Positions 25,950 to 39,375 of a DNA stretch of 64,000 bases are shown here, one piece after another; the stretch's first letter is position 1; each line of letters opens with the position of its first letter. The DNA comes from Rostratula benghalensis (Eukaryota; Chordata; Aves; Charadriiformes; Rostratulidae). The stretch lies in assembly GCA_013399305.1 (NCBI GenBank), contig VXAI01000341.1, positions 248,001-312,000 of the forward strand. The letters are read 5' to 3'. The notes under the pieces are model-generated. The model was not told where the DNA came from, ran no database searches, and worked only from the letters and a program-made list of their open reading frames with translations. The position numbers and the translations under genes are program-made.

Positions 25950-28900
25950 AGAACTCTTCTAGTGTCTGAAATAGCTGCATTTATACATCTCTAAAACTTG
26001 TGGGATTCTTTCCCCCTTAGAAATGAAGTCATAGGAGCTCATTTAAAGGTCATGGAAGATGCTCATGAAAATCTCGTCATCCTGGGACTTGCAGAATGGA
26101 CCTCTGCCTTGAGGCAATGCAGCCTGTTAATAGCCTTTAGTCTTGCACTGGATATTAATATCATCTGAGGTTGTGCGTGTGTGTGAGTTAATCAAGCTCT
26201 GATGTGCAGATGTATGCCTCTGGATGTGGAAACATGTTTATGAATGTCACTAAAACAGAAAATATGATGGGTATCCTTATGAAGAGAAACTATGACTGGC
26301 GAGACACTTGGAATTGAAAGGTTAAGATAATTTTGCATTTCTGTCACCTTGGATATTAAGTTTAATGGTAAGGACATTTTTTGAAAGATATTTTAGGTGG
26401 TGTAAACTCCAGTGAAGGACGTTAATGCCACATTCATAATAATTATTTAGAAGTGTGACAAACTCATCTAGAGCAGCCTCTATCAGGAACAACCTTAGGA
26501 TGAAATTTAAAGTTGAGGGTAATTTCCAGATGCAATTAAAAACTTGTCAGAGTGGAGAAGCAGCCACTTTCTCTCTCTAATTGTAAGAACTGTAATGAAG
26601 TGGCTTAGCCTGGCATTCTCCTACCTGAAGCTTGCACACAGGCAATTCTAATGCAGTATCTGGTGCAGTGGCATTTCTAATGCATTAAGCTCTGATGTTG
26701 TTCTTGGTGGAAAAATACCCTAACCTTTTTTTTTTCTATGGTAATTTTATTTTAATGACTTTTAAAAAACAAGCCCCTGAAGTACCAGTGGCCACTATTT
26801 CAACCATTTCAGGACATGTTCCATGCAGAAAACTATTGAGTTGGCATATTAATAACTTTTCCTTATTCTTGCATACCAGTTGCATGTGGGATGGTAACTG
26901 AAGGAGGGTGTCATCCTTCCAGTGTGCCCTCCCAGGCTGCGTATTTCTGAACTCCTCCTTTGCTTTTTTCTGCTAATCTTTTATATTATTAAGGAACTTA
27001 ATATGTGCAAGAAGTGCTTCAACAACAGCCTTTGGGCTTCTTTGGTTTTACACCAAAAACTATGCTGCTTATGCATCCCCATTCACCACTGCCAATGACC
27101 CCAATCTACTTCTGGGCCGGGCAGCCGCTATAATCAGGCCATGAATGGACTTTACTATCTAGCACCAGAGATTAATTTTGTGATGCACCCAATCTGGTTT
27201 TCCCATCTGCATTTCTAAGAGCCATTCACCTCACTTCATGTTAACAAAATTTGGGGGTTGAGGTTAAGAAGAGATTATTGACAGGGCTTAGATAATTATT
27301 GTACGGTAGCCTCCGTGGTTTTGTCTTGACATTTCCCACAAGCAGGCAACCCACTGTGACTATGTCTAGATGTTCCCCATGGGATTCAGTGAGGTAGTGA
27401 GGTAGTACCATCCATTTGCCAGTATCTTTTCATGCTCCAGGATGCCCTTGGGCTGCAACCTGTGATGAACCCGTCACAAATGCCTCCCCAGCTGTGGTAC
27501 ACAGCAATACAGACCTGGAGCAGGCATATTGCCGCTCCTATTTTTGGGTACAAGTGCTAGGATAGGGCTGCCTAGTAGTCTGTGGTTCAGCCTGAGGGCT
27601 GGGTATGTTCTGTCACCCAATGCATCATGAAACCAGTGATTTAGATTTAAAGAAAACTGTTTAAGGCAAGGACAAAAATCTGTAAACCAAAATTAAAACT
27701 AACTGTGCGTTGAATGTATGTGCAGGAGAAGGGTTGCATTAGCTCTCTTATAAGGATATTTTAAAAAACCCTCAGAGCATTGATTTAGCATCGAAAAATA
27801 GAGCAAATGTGTCCCAAGTTTGGATGTTGACGGCTGGTGTGATTTTTGCTTTCTGTGAGGTATTTTGGTAAAGATTGGAAGAGGTCTTGGGTTGCGTAGT
27901 GCTATGCATTTTGTGGCATTTAAATGTCTATAACATAAATAGCTTTACCATCAGAAGCCATGAATGTCAGCCTATTGACACATTATAAAATAACAAATGG
28001 AATGCAGCCTGGCAAACTGGTGCTGGTTTTGAAATTTAATAGTACATCTGTATCATTTATCCCTGCGGGAAGTAACTCAGGATGTTGTCTTGTAATTTTT
28101 TACTACTGCATAATAAAATGTAACCGTAATAAATGGTGTCTAAGCAAGTAATGCAGCAGATTCTGGATTTTGTCCAGTGTGCCTTTACCACTTATCTTAG
28201 GTTAGCTTTGCTTCTCCAACTTCAGGTGACATAGGATTTTCACTGGACACAAATTGAATGTGGAGCTCTTTAATGTGTTAAGTATTTATCTATATTGAAA
28301 GAGACCCTCCTGTGCCAAATGCATCCCACCTCTTAATTACTGGTGTTAGCAGTGTACTGATTCATTCCTCTTTAAATCACTCATGTCCTAAGTTGAACTG
28401 TCCTTGAAAGGGTTTGTACTGCATTTCTGCACTTCCAGAATTTCTTTGCAGGTTGATTGCTTTCCAAAGTGTCCATACTGTGATACAGTATTATGTGCAA
28501 GTAGCCTTTTGATAAAAACTTGAGCAATGATATTTCATCGAAGTGTTATCAGACTCATGCAAATGGAGAGCAGGGATTTGGTGGATTTATGTTGAATGAA
28601 TTTAGCTCATCACATATTCCCTGCCCAATGCTAATGGGGCATTTGCACACCTTTCAGCATGCTCAGGAGTTGCTATGTCTGGTTCCAGTCCTTCCCTGGC
28701 TGTCACATTGCTGCAGGCTGTGATTTTTTATTAAAGCCATGATAAGGCTGAGAAATGAGTCGGCATCTATTTATGCTTTTCTGCAGGGGCCTGATAATAC
28801 AGAAGGGCTCTCCAGGTGCTTTCTAACATCTGGCCCACAATGTTCCAAGTGAAGAAAAATAGGAGAACATTCTTTTGTGCATATGAAAGTACTGCACATT

Positions 28901-31860
28901 TGTAAAAAGACAATTAACATAGAAACAAGGAAAACTTTTGATTCATCAAGTAGATTCAACAGACTGTGTAATTTCCTAGTTTTTTATTTTAATTAGGATT
29001 AATCAGTTTTATCTCCCAAGGTCTTTGCTGGGAAATTACACGAAACAGAAGACTTTGGTCAGTGGTGTGCCAGTGTAATAGCCCCTACTTGAAGAAATCC
29101 AGCTGCAACACGTATAGCCAAGATTAGATTTGGCAGGCCCTTCTCCTCTCCCTTTAAATGCCTTGCTGTTGCAGGGAACCCTCTGGGTCTTCCAATACCA
29201 TGGCCTGGGCTTCATGTAGTTGCCTGGTTGCTTGCCTGTAAAATGACTTGTGACCAGTGTATTGCTTGGAAAAATATCCCTGAGATGCCAGCTTGAATAA
29301 TGGCTGCTTTCTGCTCCAGAAGTCTTGCTTAACCCCCTCAGATGCTGTTCCTGACAGCTGGGAGCTAGAGCTGGTTGAGACAAAATGAAACTGACCTTTT
29401 TCTCCTCAAATTCAATATATTTCACAGAAGCATATGTGATGGAGTTGCGGAGGTTCTGTTTGATATGTTAGAAGTGGAAAATTAAGGAAATTCTATAGAA
29501 GGGAGAGCAGCATCCCAGTGGCCTCATAGGGGAAGAGGCAAGGTGTAAGTGCATGTTCTGCATAATGCAGAGCAGAAGCCTGCCTCCAACATGCTGTAGA
29601 TGACTGTTGCTGTCTTAATGTTGGACTGTGTCCTCTTTTATTTCTTTTATTTTCTCCATTTTTCCATCTTTTTAAAAGTCTCTTTCTCATCCTACTAAGA
29701 AAAAATATCTTCAAAAACTGTTACAAAACCAAAAGAATCTTTCTGGTTTAGGTGCTAGATGTATTTTTGCAAACATGATGAACATCTTATTATGGTTGTT
29801 TTTCTGTACCTAAAAAAGATTGCTTGCTATAAAAACTTCCATATAGTATGTAGGTGAAAAGGCTTGTAGTTTGTTTCCTTACTGGAATGGATATGGTTGT
29901 TCCAGAATATATGAAATGTAAATGTTTTCCTATTAATTATAGGAGAACAAAATTTCATCCATGTGGGACCTACAACAGTAAGTGTCAAGTGTAGACTTTA
30001 AGCTTTGTGTACACGCAGATAACGGATCTGAAAGCCATTAGGCATATAAACAAGAAGAAAATGGAGACAGAAGGCAAAACATGCTGAAGAGAAAATCCTG
30101 CTGAAAGCCCACAGAGCATTTTCAAGCTTACACAAATGACCTGTTCCATTTCTGTTACACAGAAGTGTTAAAAGGAGAGCAGGCAACCCCTCTCCCCCAA
30201 ATCATTCATCTGTTATGTCTGCTATGTATTTAGACTGAATCCTTTCTCAGATGCTGTGGATCTGTCAGTTCCAGGGGAAATTAATGGGATTTTACCATTT
30301 GCTTTGAGGAAAAGAAGACTGGACTTTGTCCTGCATGAAGAAGAGAGTAACTTTCCTGTCTGCTCACTTCAAATACTGTATCTTTTAGAACATTTTTGAT
30401 AGATAGCCTAATTTCTCTTACTGCAATATACCATGTTGGAAAATTACAGAGGTTAACGTTCAGCACTGTGATACACAACCATAGTGGTGGACCCTAATGT
30501 TTTTTAAATGGTAAAGCAAAGACATTCGTATTACAAGTTGCAGTGAATTGCCTGCAGTTCTTGCCAGAGATTAGTTTAGTATTGCTTTTAATATTTTATG
30601 CACTGAAGTTGTTTGCAGAGACTAAAAGCTTCACTCACTTTGTACATTCTTGACTCGTTCTTTCCTTGTACAAAGCAGAACAGAAGCACAGTCTTGCTGA
30701 TGAGTTGTATGGCAGGAAGTTTTATTAAATTCCAGTTATATTGCCTTGGCAAGATTTTTCTAGTAGTCAGTGAAAACACTATCGGATTTATGGTGTCATA
30801 GCTGGGCCAAGTAGTTAGAAATCTAACCTTTTGTAATATAACTAGTTGCATATTAATGTTTTAAAATACCTAAAACACATAAGAATGACCTAGGAGGTTT
30901 TGACATTAAATGTTATCACTAGAGATTTGTCTGTACATAATCCCATTAGAAGAGAAGAGTACAAGATAAAATGATCCATTTGCAATTATGCATATTGAGA
31001 TTGACCATTCCTTAAAAAATTGGAAGTGCAAGATGGAGAAGGGCAATCACTCCTCGTTGAAAGCATTGATGGAAGTATAAAAAAGTTGAGGGGGAGCAAT
31101 TTGTCAGTAATGTGCACAAAAAAGTGTGGGAAGCATTTCTTTGGAAGGTGAAGGGAAGGTAACTCTTTCACTATCATGGTTAGCTTTGCTTGGAGAGGCA
31201 TCACAAAAACACACGATCAAACACAGAACAGTACCATTATGAACTACTTCATATGCTCTTGACACTTGATAAATAAAGCATATTAGTTGATCAGCTTAGT
31301 ATGGGACAGTTAGCACAGCCTTATGAGTTCTCAACAAAGATGAGTTTTGTTCTAGCTCTCTCGGTGGCCTGCTGTATGATCTTGAGCAACTATTTTTTGT
31401 CTGTGCCTTTCTGCCTGCTAATGCTTGATTGCCTTGTTTTCTTGGAGGATGTGCTTTTTTGGGAGAGAGATTTCTTTGCGTTGTGTTCTGTGAACAGTGA
31501 AGTCTGAGCCTAGCTGAAACCTCTAGGGGCATCTCTAACACAAATTATAATTGTTAGCTTTAATCACTTTGATCAGAAAAGCTTCGTAATGGAGGATGGC
31601 AATATCTGGGATTTGGAGAGATCTGTAGGGTGCACATTAATTAAGTCACTGTAGGTGAAAGTTGCTGATTTGGTTTCACGAGTCTGATGCAGAGACTCTG
31701 AGGCCCAGGAGTGATGCTGTGCTGCTGCATATGGATTTTCATCTCCAAAAGCATGACAGCGGGTGCTCACTTCACTGCTTGAACAGAGCCAAAAACGAGG
31801 TGCTTGGTATGTTTTAGCAAACAAGACTCTTTCACAAGCCTCCTGCTGCTTGTCTAAACC

Positions 31861-31903
31861 TTTGTGGGTTTTTGGTTTTGGTTTTTGTTTTGTTTTTTTT
31901 TGT
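31861..31903 (+). repeat. G/T-rich low-complexity tract
   Basis: A run of GGTTTT and GTTTTT units followed by nine T and GTGGG. Low-complexity sequence of the same style as the block at 25845. Confidence 0.8.
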
Positions 31904-32692
31904 GGGTCCCTTTGCTGTGAGCATTAATGGCGCAAGTCAGACTGCTTGGCATTTTGCAGTGAAGACAACTGCTCCAGGGTGAGCCACCCCATCTTGATGG
32001 ATTCTCCTCCCAGCCTTTGCTGTTCTCGAACAGAAAGTGTTTATTGTTGTTCTCCCTAATAGCAGCTTCTGTTTTGGCATGGAGGTGCAGCACCAGACTG
32101 TTTTACAGATTAATTGTCCTTTTTCTAGTATCTAGTGATGCAGAGCACTATGCCCCTGTCCTGTATGGGTGGATGCATTACTCACACAGCAGAGGATTAA
32201 GAAATATTTAGCCATATGAATGCCAGTAGTAATGTTAGTAGGAGTGGGTTTTGTTGAAGGATCTCTGTTACCCATTTAGCAGTAATCTATGCAGGTAGAG
32301 CTCCAGGGTAATGGAGCAAGGGAGGGGTGGAGCAAGGGAGAGAAGGTGATTTCCCTTCTCAGTTAGCATCTTGAATGAAATCCCTTGCCAAATTCTCCAG
32401 GCAGAGTAAAATTGGGAAGAGCTGGGTAAGAAATAACAAAATGCTTTCTGAGAAGTCCTGTAGTCAAATGGTGTGGAAAGCAGTACAAGAAAAGAAAAAA
32501 GAGTGTCCTTTGCATATGGGGAAGGCACTGTACTGCTGTGAGTATTCAGAGGAGTCAGAGGTAAAGCATTGTCTCTTTAGTGTATTAATTCTGTCTTTTA
32601 GGGCTAACACTAAATCCCTGTAATTCCTGCAGTGCATCCAGTGCCAGTGAACACTGACTCTATTAAGCATTTTGTAATATCTCTGCTGTGCA

Positions 32693-32740
32693 GGAATTCA
32701 TATACTGTTCCATTCTTATTTTAATAAGAACAAGAATTCC
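32693..32740. repeat. Imperfect AT-rich hairpin
   Basis: An inner stem TTCTTATT / AATAAGAA, with a two-base loop, sits inside an outer pair GGAATTC (32693-32699) and GAATTCC (32734-32740). The connecting strands are unequal (13 and 3 bases), so the whole does not form a clean microRNA-like hairpin. Direct observation; no role assigned. Confidence 0.6.
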
Positions 32741-33033
32741 CCAAACTACATTTGAAATCTGCATAGAAATAACATATGTCAGAGGCCATTTCAAGGTTAT
32801 ACATTTGGCATTTGGGGAGTGAAGGCAAGAAAGTACATTCACAGTATGATAAATCTCTTTATAGAGATTAAAAATTCTTATAGGCTTTTAAAAGTCAGAT
32901 CTGTTGACCAAAACCAGTTGTTCATTGCTATATCCTCTGGTGCATATATACGGTGTCACAGGGAAGTATAAATGTGGTGTGGGGTTATTTTATTTTTTTT
33001 TTTTTAATTTTTTCTTTTTCTCTTTGTTTCCAG

Positions 33034-33100
33034 AAATGCTGAATTCCGTACTCTTCAAAAAATAGTGTGTGAATTTTTATCACCTAAAGAACAAGAAAAG
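33034..33100 (+). CDS. Candidate internal protein-coding exon, gene not recognised
   Basis: This is the best coding candidate in the window. Upstream is a long pyrimidine tract (T13, then TTTTTTCTTTTTCTCTTTGTTTCCAG) ending at 33033. Downstream, AAG is followed by GTAATT at 33101. The 67-base exon has only one open frame, starting with the second base at 33035; the other two hit stops. The 22 codons begin NAEFRTLQKI and end SPKEQEK, a charged, helix-like peptide of ordinary globular composition, quite unlike the repeat-derived frames nearby. The acceptor leaves one base of a split codon and the donor falls between codons. I do not recognise the protein. No second convincing exon lies within the window, so flanking introns would exceed about 30 kb. 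A pseudo-exon remains possible. Confidence 0.5.
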
Positions 33101-34626
33101 GTAATTACCAGACCATACAATCTAGCCTCATTTGTTAGCTGTGCTGAAAAATTTAACTGCCCGCCCTGTTAACATTGCAGAAGCCTACAGGGCTGGTTTT
33201 GTGTATTTTCAGTTATGCAGGCGTGGTTGTTTCTTGAGAATATCCCTTTATGGGAAAGAGGCAGGAGAGCAAAATCAATAGAGCATGAAAACACTGAAGC
33301 AAAATGGTAGGGAATGAATCCATCAATCTTTTCAGTGCATGTCGAAGTGAAAAAGGTAAAAGGGCTGGGGGAAAATAATCAAGGTTTGTGTGTGCTAACA
33401 CAAAAGGTTGTGGACTTCCCTATATTTGCAAGACCACCTAGCACAGTGGGCAAGTACTGAAGGAGGCTCAGTATTCATCAGTGTTACAGCAGCCTTCTCA
33501 TATTTTGGTGACTGAGTAACTTGTCGGGCGGCACACCCTGCTCCAGAGGTCATGAGCTCTTCTGCTGCTTGTGAGCCTGCCTCTTGCAATTGAGTCTCTT
33601 GATACTCTTGGGTTGTGACATTTTGCTTGGGCAATGCAGCTTGACAGGGCTGTGGCTCAGTTGCTGGTGTTAAACAAAATGCTGTTCATCAAACTTTCAT
33701 AAGCCACTTTGCCGAGGGCTGCATCTTGAAAGACTAGGCTCTGAAAAGCAGCGAGGAAAGCTCTGCTGCTCAGTATCATTGTCTCCTGTATCTTCTTCCA
33801 CATTCTTTCAAGGCTGGGAGGTGAGCACCCTTGTAGGACGTTGTGTGGTTTTGCACTTTGTTCCTTTCTGGAGAGAAATGATGTAGAAATAGGGCAAGGG
33901 AGAGGGCATGGCCATGTTGAAGAATCGTGGTCCTGCTTCAGCTGGTCCAACCATCCAGCTGTATGGTGATCAGAAGAGGGATGAGGACTCCAGGTCTGCC
34001 TTAAAGCCTGTGCATGGTTTTTGTATTACTGTTGATAACCCAAAGGAATCTACATGAGCCTTTCAGTTAGCTAACCTTTCAGTTAGTTTTTGTAATCATT
34101 AATATAAAACTTGAAAGTGAGATATGTGTAGATGCCACAGTATGGAGAACAAAAGGAAATATATATCATGAAGGCCTGTATATTTTAGTATATCAAAGCA
34201 GATATGGTGAAATGTTAAAACACAGACATGAAGAGATACAGGTAGAAGATGTTGCAAGGGTCAGGAAAGCTTCTGTAGGAACATGTAAGGTGTTCTTATG
34301 AGACACTTCATTTCATTGCTTGGGTTTGAAAAATGCGTGTGACTGACATCTTGTGTTCACTACATCTGCAGTGCCATGGTGCTGATAATTAGCATGTGCA
34401 TTTTAGAGGCAGTATGTAAGCCAAGATGACAAACACAAAGAAATCATAGGGTGGACTGATGCTGCCTTCTTCATGCATCAGCATTGCTATTTGCTGGAAG
34501 CCCATCTTCCCACCCTACAGATGGAAGTGACATCTCAGTTCTCAGGAAGGATTTTGAAACATACTGAGATGGCTTAAATTTGCAACTTGCTTTGATCCGT
34601 TTGTGGTTTTGGGTTGTGTTTTTGTG

Positions 34627-34645
34627 TTTTTTTTTTTTTTTTTTT
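34627..34645. repeat. Poly-T tract (19)
   Basis: Nineteen uninterrupted T following GTTTTTGTG. Simple homopolymer, prone to length variation. Confidence 0.85.
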
Positions 34646-35751
34646 GTGGTGGAATCTGCATGCATCAATTTAATGCAAAATTATGATGGGAGAGGAAAAA
34701 TAGCAAATAAAGGGAGAAGCTCTAGGAGCAAATAAATGTTTGATGCATTAAGTTTTTGGAGAACCACACTCTCCTGTAGTCTGGACTCACAGTGTTTTGA
34801 ATTACTTTTCATGTGCTAACTAATGGGATTTGTTTTGTCATATACCTCCATTAGAATTTACAGTGTAATTTATAACTCTGTAAAGGCTTGTGTCACCATT
34901 GTCAGCTCATTTTTCTGCCCTGGAACTGTAATTTTGGGGCATTTAACCTGTATAGGTGATGTAGAATAACTTTACTGGGGATTCAGATAATTCACTGCTT
35001 TAAGTATGTTTATCCGTGACAAAAAGAAAGATTGAAAAGTCCAATTTCTTTAAAATCATTAATTTCCCAAAGGGAATAATAGGAAGGTGGTTTATACCTT
35101 TCTCTGCCTCAGTATCCTACAGATTACAGTAAGATGCAATGTGTGGCAAAGAGGACTGTGCTGCATTGTTGAGTTTCACTGGAATTTCAGTGCTCTTTTA
35201 TAAGCAGGTGAAATACTAGTTTATGTTATCTGTGTAATTTAAAATCCAATCATTTATGTTTGTTTCTGTTCTCTGAGGTCAGGTGGCTGTACACAAATTT
35301 TTTTCAGCCTGTGAAAGCAATCCCACAGAGTCATTTATTTCTGTTGACTGCAAGAGCAGGACAACCACAAACTCCCTAATTCCTTAAGGCTTCAGCAGCA
35401 TCCTTTCACTTGGTGCTGCATGGCACTAGTTTGCCATGGCCAGGCTAGGGACGTGTAAGTCCTATTTCATTGTATTGAAGAGATGCTAGCTGCTCTGCAC
35501 ATGTTCCATCCCCTCAGAAAGGCTTTTTTCCATCTTATGGGAGAGAGAGGTGACCTTGATAGGGATGTTCACCCCCATGAAATGGGGGCTTTTTTGCAGT
35601 GGATTTCATGCTGTGCTGCTATTGGCATTGGTGAGCAGTTCCAAAGCTTCAGAATTTGACACTGTGCTTTTATTCCCTGCATGGCCAGGCCAAAATAAGA
35701 GATCCTAAGCTCAAGGGCATGAGAAGCACTCGCTTCCTTTGTTTTCAGTGC

Positions 35752-35766
35752 TTTTTTTTTTTTTTT
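35752..35766. repeat. Poly-T tract (15)
   Basis: Fifteen T followed by CTTCTTCTTTTT. It is pyrimidine-rich, but no AG and exon-like frame follow at a suitable distance. Confidence 0.75.
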
Positions 35767-37745
35767 CTTCTTCTTTTTAACTGGCTGGCCATGATGTTAA
35801 GATTTCTAATTAATTTAGAAACCACAGGCAGTTGAAGAGAGTGAGCAATGTAATAACTGGGCCATGGGGCAGAGTAAAAGCACATCAATTATTCAGACAG
35901 TCACTGCTGCTTATTCCCTTCCTGGAGCTGGGCTGGCTGTCAGTGTGTGTCAGCGATGCTGTTAATGTCCTTCAGAATTTACATGCATAAATAGTGGCCT
36001 TTTAAAATCTGCACGAGGATAGCTGCAGTATTCCCAGTGATAGCTGCCAGCAGTGTACTCTGTCTGGCAAGTGCCAGGGGCTCCAACTGGTATTTTGGGT
36101 GCTTAGTTCAAAACCTGGATCTTAGCAGGCGCATCCACCAGAAGCCTGTGTGAGGAGTTGTTCCTCAAAGAGGTTGAGGAGCAGTCTGAGTCATGGGAAG
36201 AAACAAACAGTCCTGCTTTCAAATGCAGATGGTGTCTGAGAGTGTTCTCTCTGGGCTAGTGAAGACTAGCATCTCTTAAAATGTATCATCACCTCCTGCT
36301 ATTTCCATTATGTCCTTGAAGCGTGCGGTGCAAGGATGCTGTGGATGCCACTGGGTCTGGACTCACTGCACTTGCTCTACAGAGATGAGGGGCAGGAAGC
36401 ATCCTCCTTCTCCTTGTTGCTGTTGCTATTTCACATCCTGCACTTTGGTTTAGCAGTGGGAAAGTTTGAAAACAAGGAAGTTTTCTCATTGCAAAGAAGT
36501 AGATTCATGAGACTGGGGTGACTGTCTTACATAGGTGCACCACAGTCTTGTGTTAGGGATGCCACAGCAAGCAACACTGATTTCTGCATTGAAACAACAA
36601 GGTGACCGAAAATTGAGGAGCCTGCTGGATTTTTCTGCCGTGGACTACAAGCAGAACATGAAAGTATTTTCCTATCTGGGTGGCATGGTTCTCTCTGCTG
36701 CTGGAGGCAGCCACCTTGTTTTTTAAAAAGTAAGCTAATTTGTGAAGGCGACAACATAAAATAAGCCTCACCGATTATGTGTTGTGCCTGCAAAATGACC
36801 ACCTTTGGTTTGGAAAATGCTGGTTGTAATTAAGAGTGAAAGGCTATCTTCTCTGATCTGTGTAGCCATTTATGAATCACTTCTCCCCATGTAAACTTTT
36901 AAATCTGTCTCACTTGGGGAACCTGAGGAGGAACAGGTAACATTTTTAACATGAATTTGCTTTAATAGCTCTGGTTGTAACTTAAACACTTGAAATGATA
37001 TTCAGCATCTTACTCCATTAGCATTTCATGTTGACCCTGATGATACACCAGCTGAGGCTAAGACATCATCAGCATTCATTAAATGGAAGAAACTAAGCTC
37101 TGTAGACAAATGATCTGGCTAAATAGGGCCTTCATTGCACTGAGAACAAGAATGCAATTAGCTGAAATGTTTGTTTACAAAATCAAATTCCTAGGGAGTA
37201 TCTTTTCAGATTGCCACTTATATCTCTTGGGCTGGTTTTGTTGCCAAGGCTTGCAGATTGATGGGTTTTGAAAAGCTTAGTTGCAGCATGTACATAATGG
37301 ATGGGTCAAACTTTGCATGGTAAAGCTGAACCCAGCTGAAGAGCAGGAGCTCATGCTTCTTTGTGTTGCAGATGTGCCTGGGTTTATTTGTACATTACCC
37401 CCATCTATTTTACAGTTTACAGTTCAGTGCAATTAATAATTGTTATTAGATGTTCCAGATATTAAACTGTGTAGGCTGTAGAGAAGCTGGAAATTGTGCA
37501 GCACTGGGTGGTGTTATTGCTATCTTCCTGTCCCCCACCTGGAGCCTAAACCAGGGAAATGAGTTACGGCTGGATGAAGGCAATGGTATGAAGGGACTTG
37601 TCATTGTGGTTGGTTGAGAAAGGTGGACATCCTTGGGAGGTGATTTTGCCCATCCACAATGAGAGCTGTGCTCTGGAAATGCTGCTTCTCCTCAGACTAC
37701 ATGTGGAAATAACAGGAAATAAAACTGCTTTAATCCAGATAGTAG

Positions 37746-37803
37746 GGTTGGGGGTTTTTTTTAGTTGTTTTTGTTTGTTTGTTTGTTTTGTTTTGTTTTG
37801 TTG
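37746..37803 (+). repeat. (GTTT)n/(GTTTT)n tract
   Basis: GTTGGGGGTTTTTTTT, then AGTTGTTTTT, four GTTT units and three GTTTT units. Low-complexity G/T-rich DNA. Confidence 0.85.
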
Positions 37804-39307
37804 CTATTAAATTAAAGCAAATAACATGATTGAGAGGTTATATTTAGGTGAAGCAGGAGACAGGAAAAACCACTGTAGGAAAATGTAAACATGGCTTGTA
37901 CACACCACATGAGAAAACTGATTCTGACAAAAAGAAAACAGCTTATGCTGTTTTTAATATCAGCTGTGCATGAAGGGTGGGGGCATGTGTGCTTCATTCT
38001 GTGCCTTGGCAATGGTGGGGTTCGATTTTGCTGCTGCACGGGGTTTGTGGAGTGTGAGGGATCGGGTGTTTGAAGTGTGTGTTGATACCGACAAAATAGC
38101 ATGTATTAATTTTAAAGTGTGTAATAAAACCTTGCTTTGCACTCTAGGCTATATAACATCAGTATTTATTAGCTTATTTTCTTCTTACTCTATGCAGTGG
38201 CTCTACTTTTTTTGCAGTTATTCCCTGTGGCTTCCTTGGAAATGTCTAGGGTGTCTGGACATATCCATCAGGTGACATTGGGCAAGTAAGCATTTCCTGG
38301 ACACATTTGCCTCATGTGTCTGGTAGCAAACATTAACCACTCACCAGAATAATGCAATTTCCTCCCTAGTACAGGATAGTAATAGATTAGTTAGTATAAT
38401 CTATTTGGTGATAGCTTATAGTCATGTTAAATGATGGGGAACAAACTAATGAAGACCAATCCCGTGGATGGATAAGGGTTACAATTTACCAGCCCCACGG
38501 TAATTGAAATAAAACAAACGGTGTTTGCCTAATGCACAGAGTGGTAGGCAATGAGCAGGTATGTTCACGTGTGTTGTACTGAGTAGGGCAGCAAAGCCTA
38601 AAGGAGTGAGGTCCAGACCTCTGTGGGAGGCTGGCATGGAGTCTCTGCAGAGACTTCTAACTTCCTTGCAAGAGGTAAAGTCTCAAGGTCTTTCCCACTT
38701 CTTAGCTGTGACTTGTTAACAAGCTTGTTGCAGTGCTGTGCATCTTCCTGCCTCCCTCCCATGCAAGTGATGCTTCTTGACCATGCTTCTCCTCCTTTGG
38801 GCAGTGAAAGGGAAACTGCAGGAGTTGATGCACTGGCCTGCTCCTTGAGAGGGACTGCTCAGGGTGTCCCTTGGGATTTGATGCTAATACAGCATTTAAA
38901 GCACTGTGTCAACAGTAGAAATGACAAATGCTTTTCTTAACTTGTGAGAAGTGTGCCTGATATTATGTGCTTATATAATGCCCCAGTCTGTTCTCCAGAC
39001 TAATTGCACTATTAGGAGAAAATCTTGCTAATTTAATTAAGATACATTTATTTGTTTCTTAAGAGGATTTTTTCTGAGGTGAAAGCAATCCTGAATGGCA
39101 CCAAATTTTATTGGAAGTGTATTTTCTTCCCTGTCCCCTTCTCGATTCCCATGTCAAAGCTGTTCTGGAAATTGAAAATATTTCATAAGATTGAGGCACA
39201 CTGATGTAACTGAAGGGAAGCAGTAGTTAGCTGAGCTGTAGGGAAATTCATTGTGCAGATGGCTTGAGGCTGACTTTTCATCCTGTGGAGTAGTCAGTAG
39301 GCAGCAG

Positions 39308-39375
39308 CTTTTACATTACAGGTACAGAAAACCCAGGGGAACAGAAGGCACTTTGCCCAAGGTACTATGTGGCGA
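39308..39375 (-). repeat. Possible MIR-like SINE fragment, antisense
   Basis: Read on the plus strand, CTTTTACATTACAGGTACAG, AACCCAGGGGAACAGAAGGC and ACTTTGCCCAAGGTACTATG follow the order of the antisense MIR core (ACAGATGAGGAAACTGAGGC, then GACTTGCCCAAGGTCACA). Only about 70 bases are recognisable. Old, divergent and assigned from memory. Confidence 0.45.

Larger units (their letters stand above)
13927..33033. other. Non-coding stretch, no gene supported
   Basis: About 19 kb with no supported gene and, apart from a MIR-like SINE near 14.2-14.5 kb, no recognisable interspersed repeat. It holds a TA/CA microsatellite, a T17-G16 tract, several poly-T and G/T-rich blocks, and long AT-rich single-copy stretches such as 22090-22400 that have the look of conserved non-coding DNA. 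If the exon at 33034 is real, this is probably its upstream intron. Confidence 0.65.

Noticed and set aside
27390..27412. TGAGGTAGT repeated twice, the let-7 seed
   Set aside because: The match stops after the seed region and no hairpin partner lies nearby. It is a short tandem duplication of GTGAGGTA.
35572..35594. CCCCCAT-GAA-ATGGGGG stem followed by a T run, like an intrinsic terminator
   Set aside because: The setting is vertebrate DNA with no bacterial-style gene upstream. A seven-base stem of this kind has no expected role.
37025..37065. GATGATACACCAGCTGAGG, similar to one arm of the ancient repeat at 12583
   Set aside because: Only one arm of about 20 bases is recognisable, too little to call a repeat copy.
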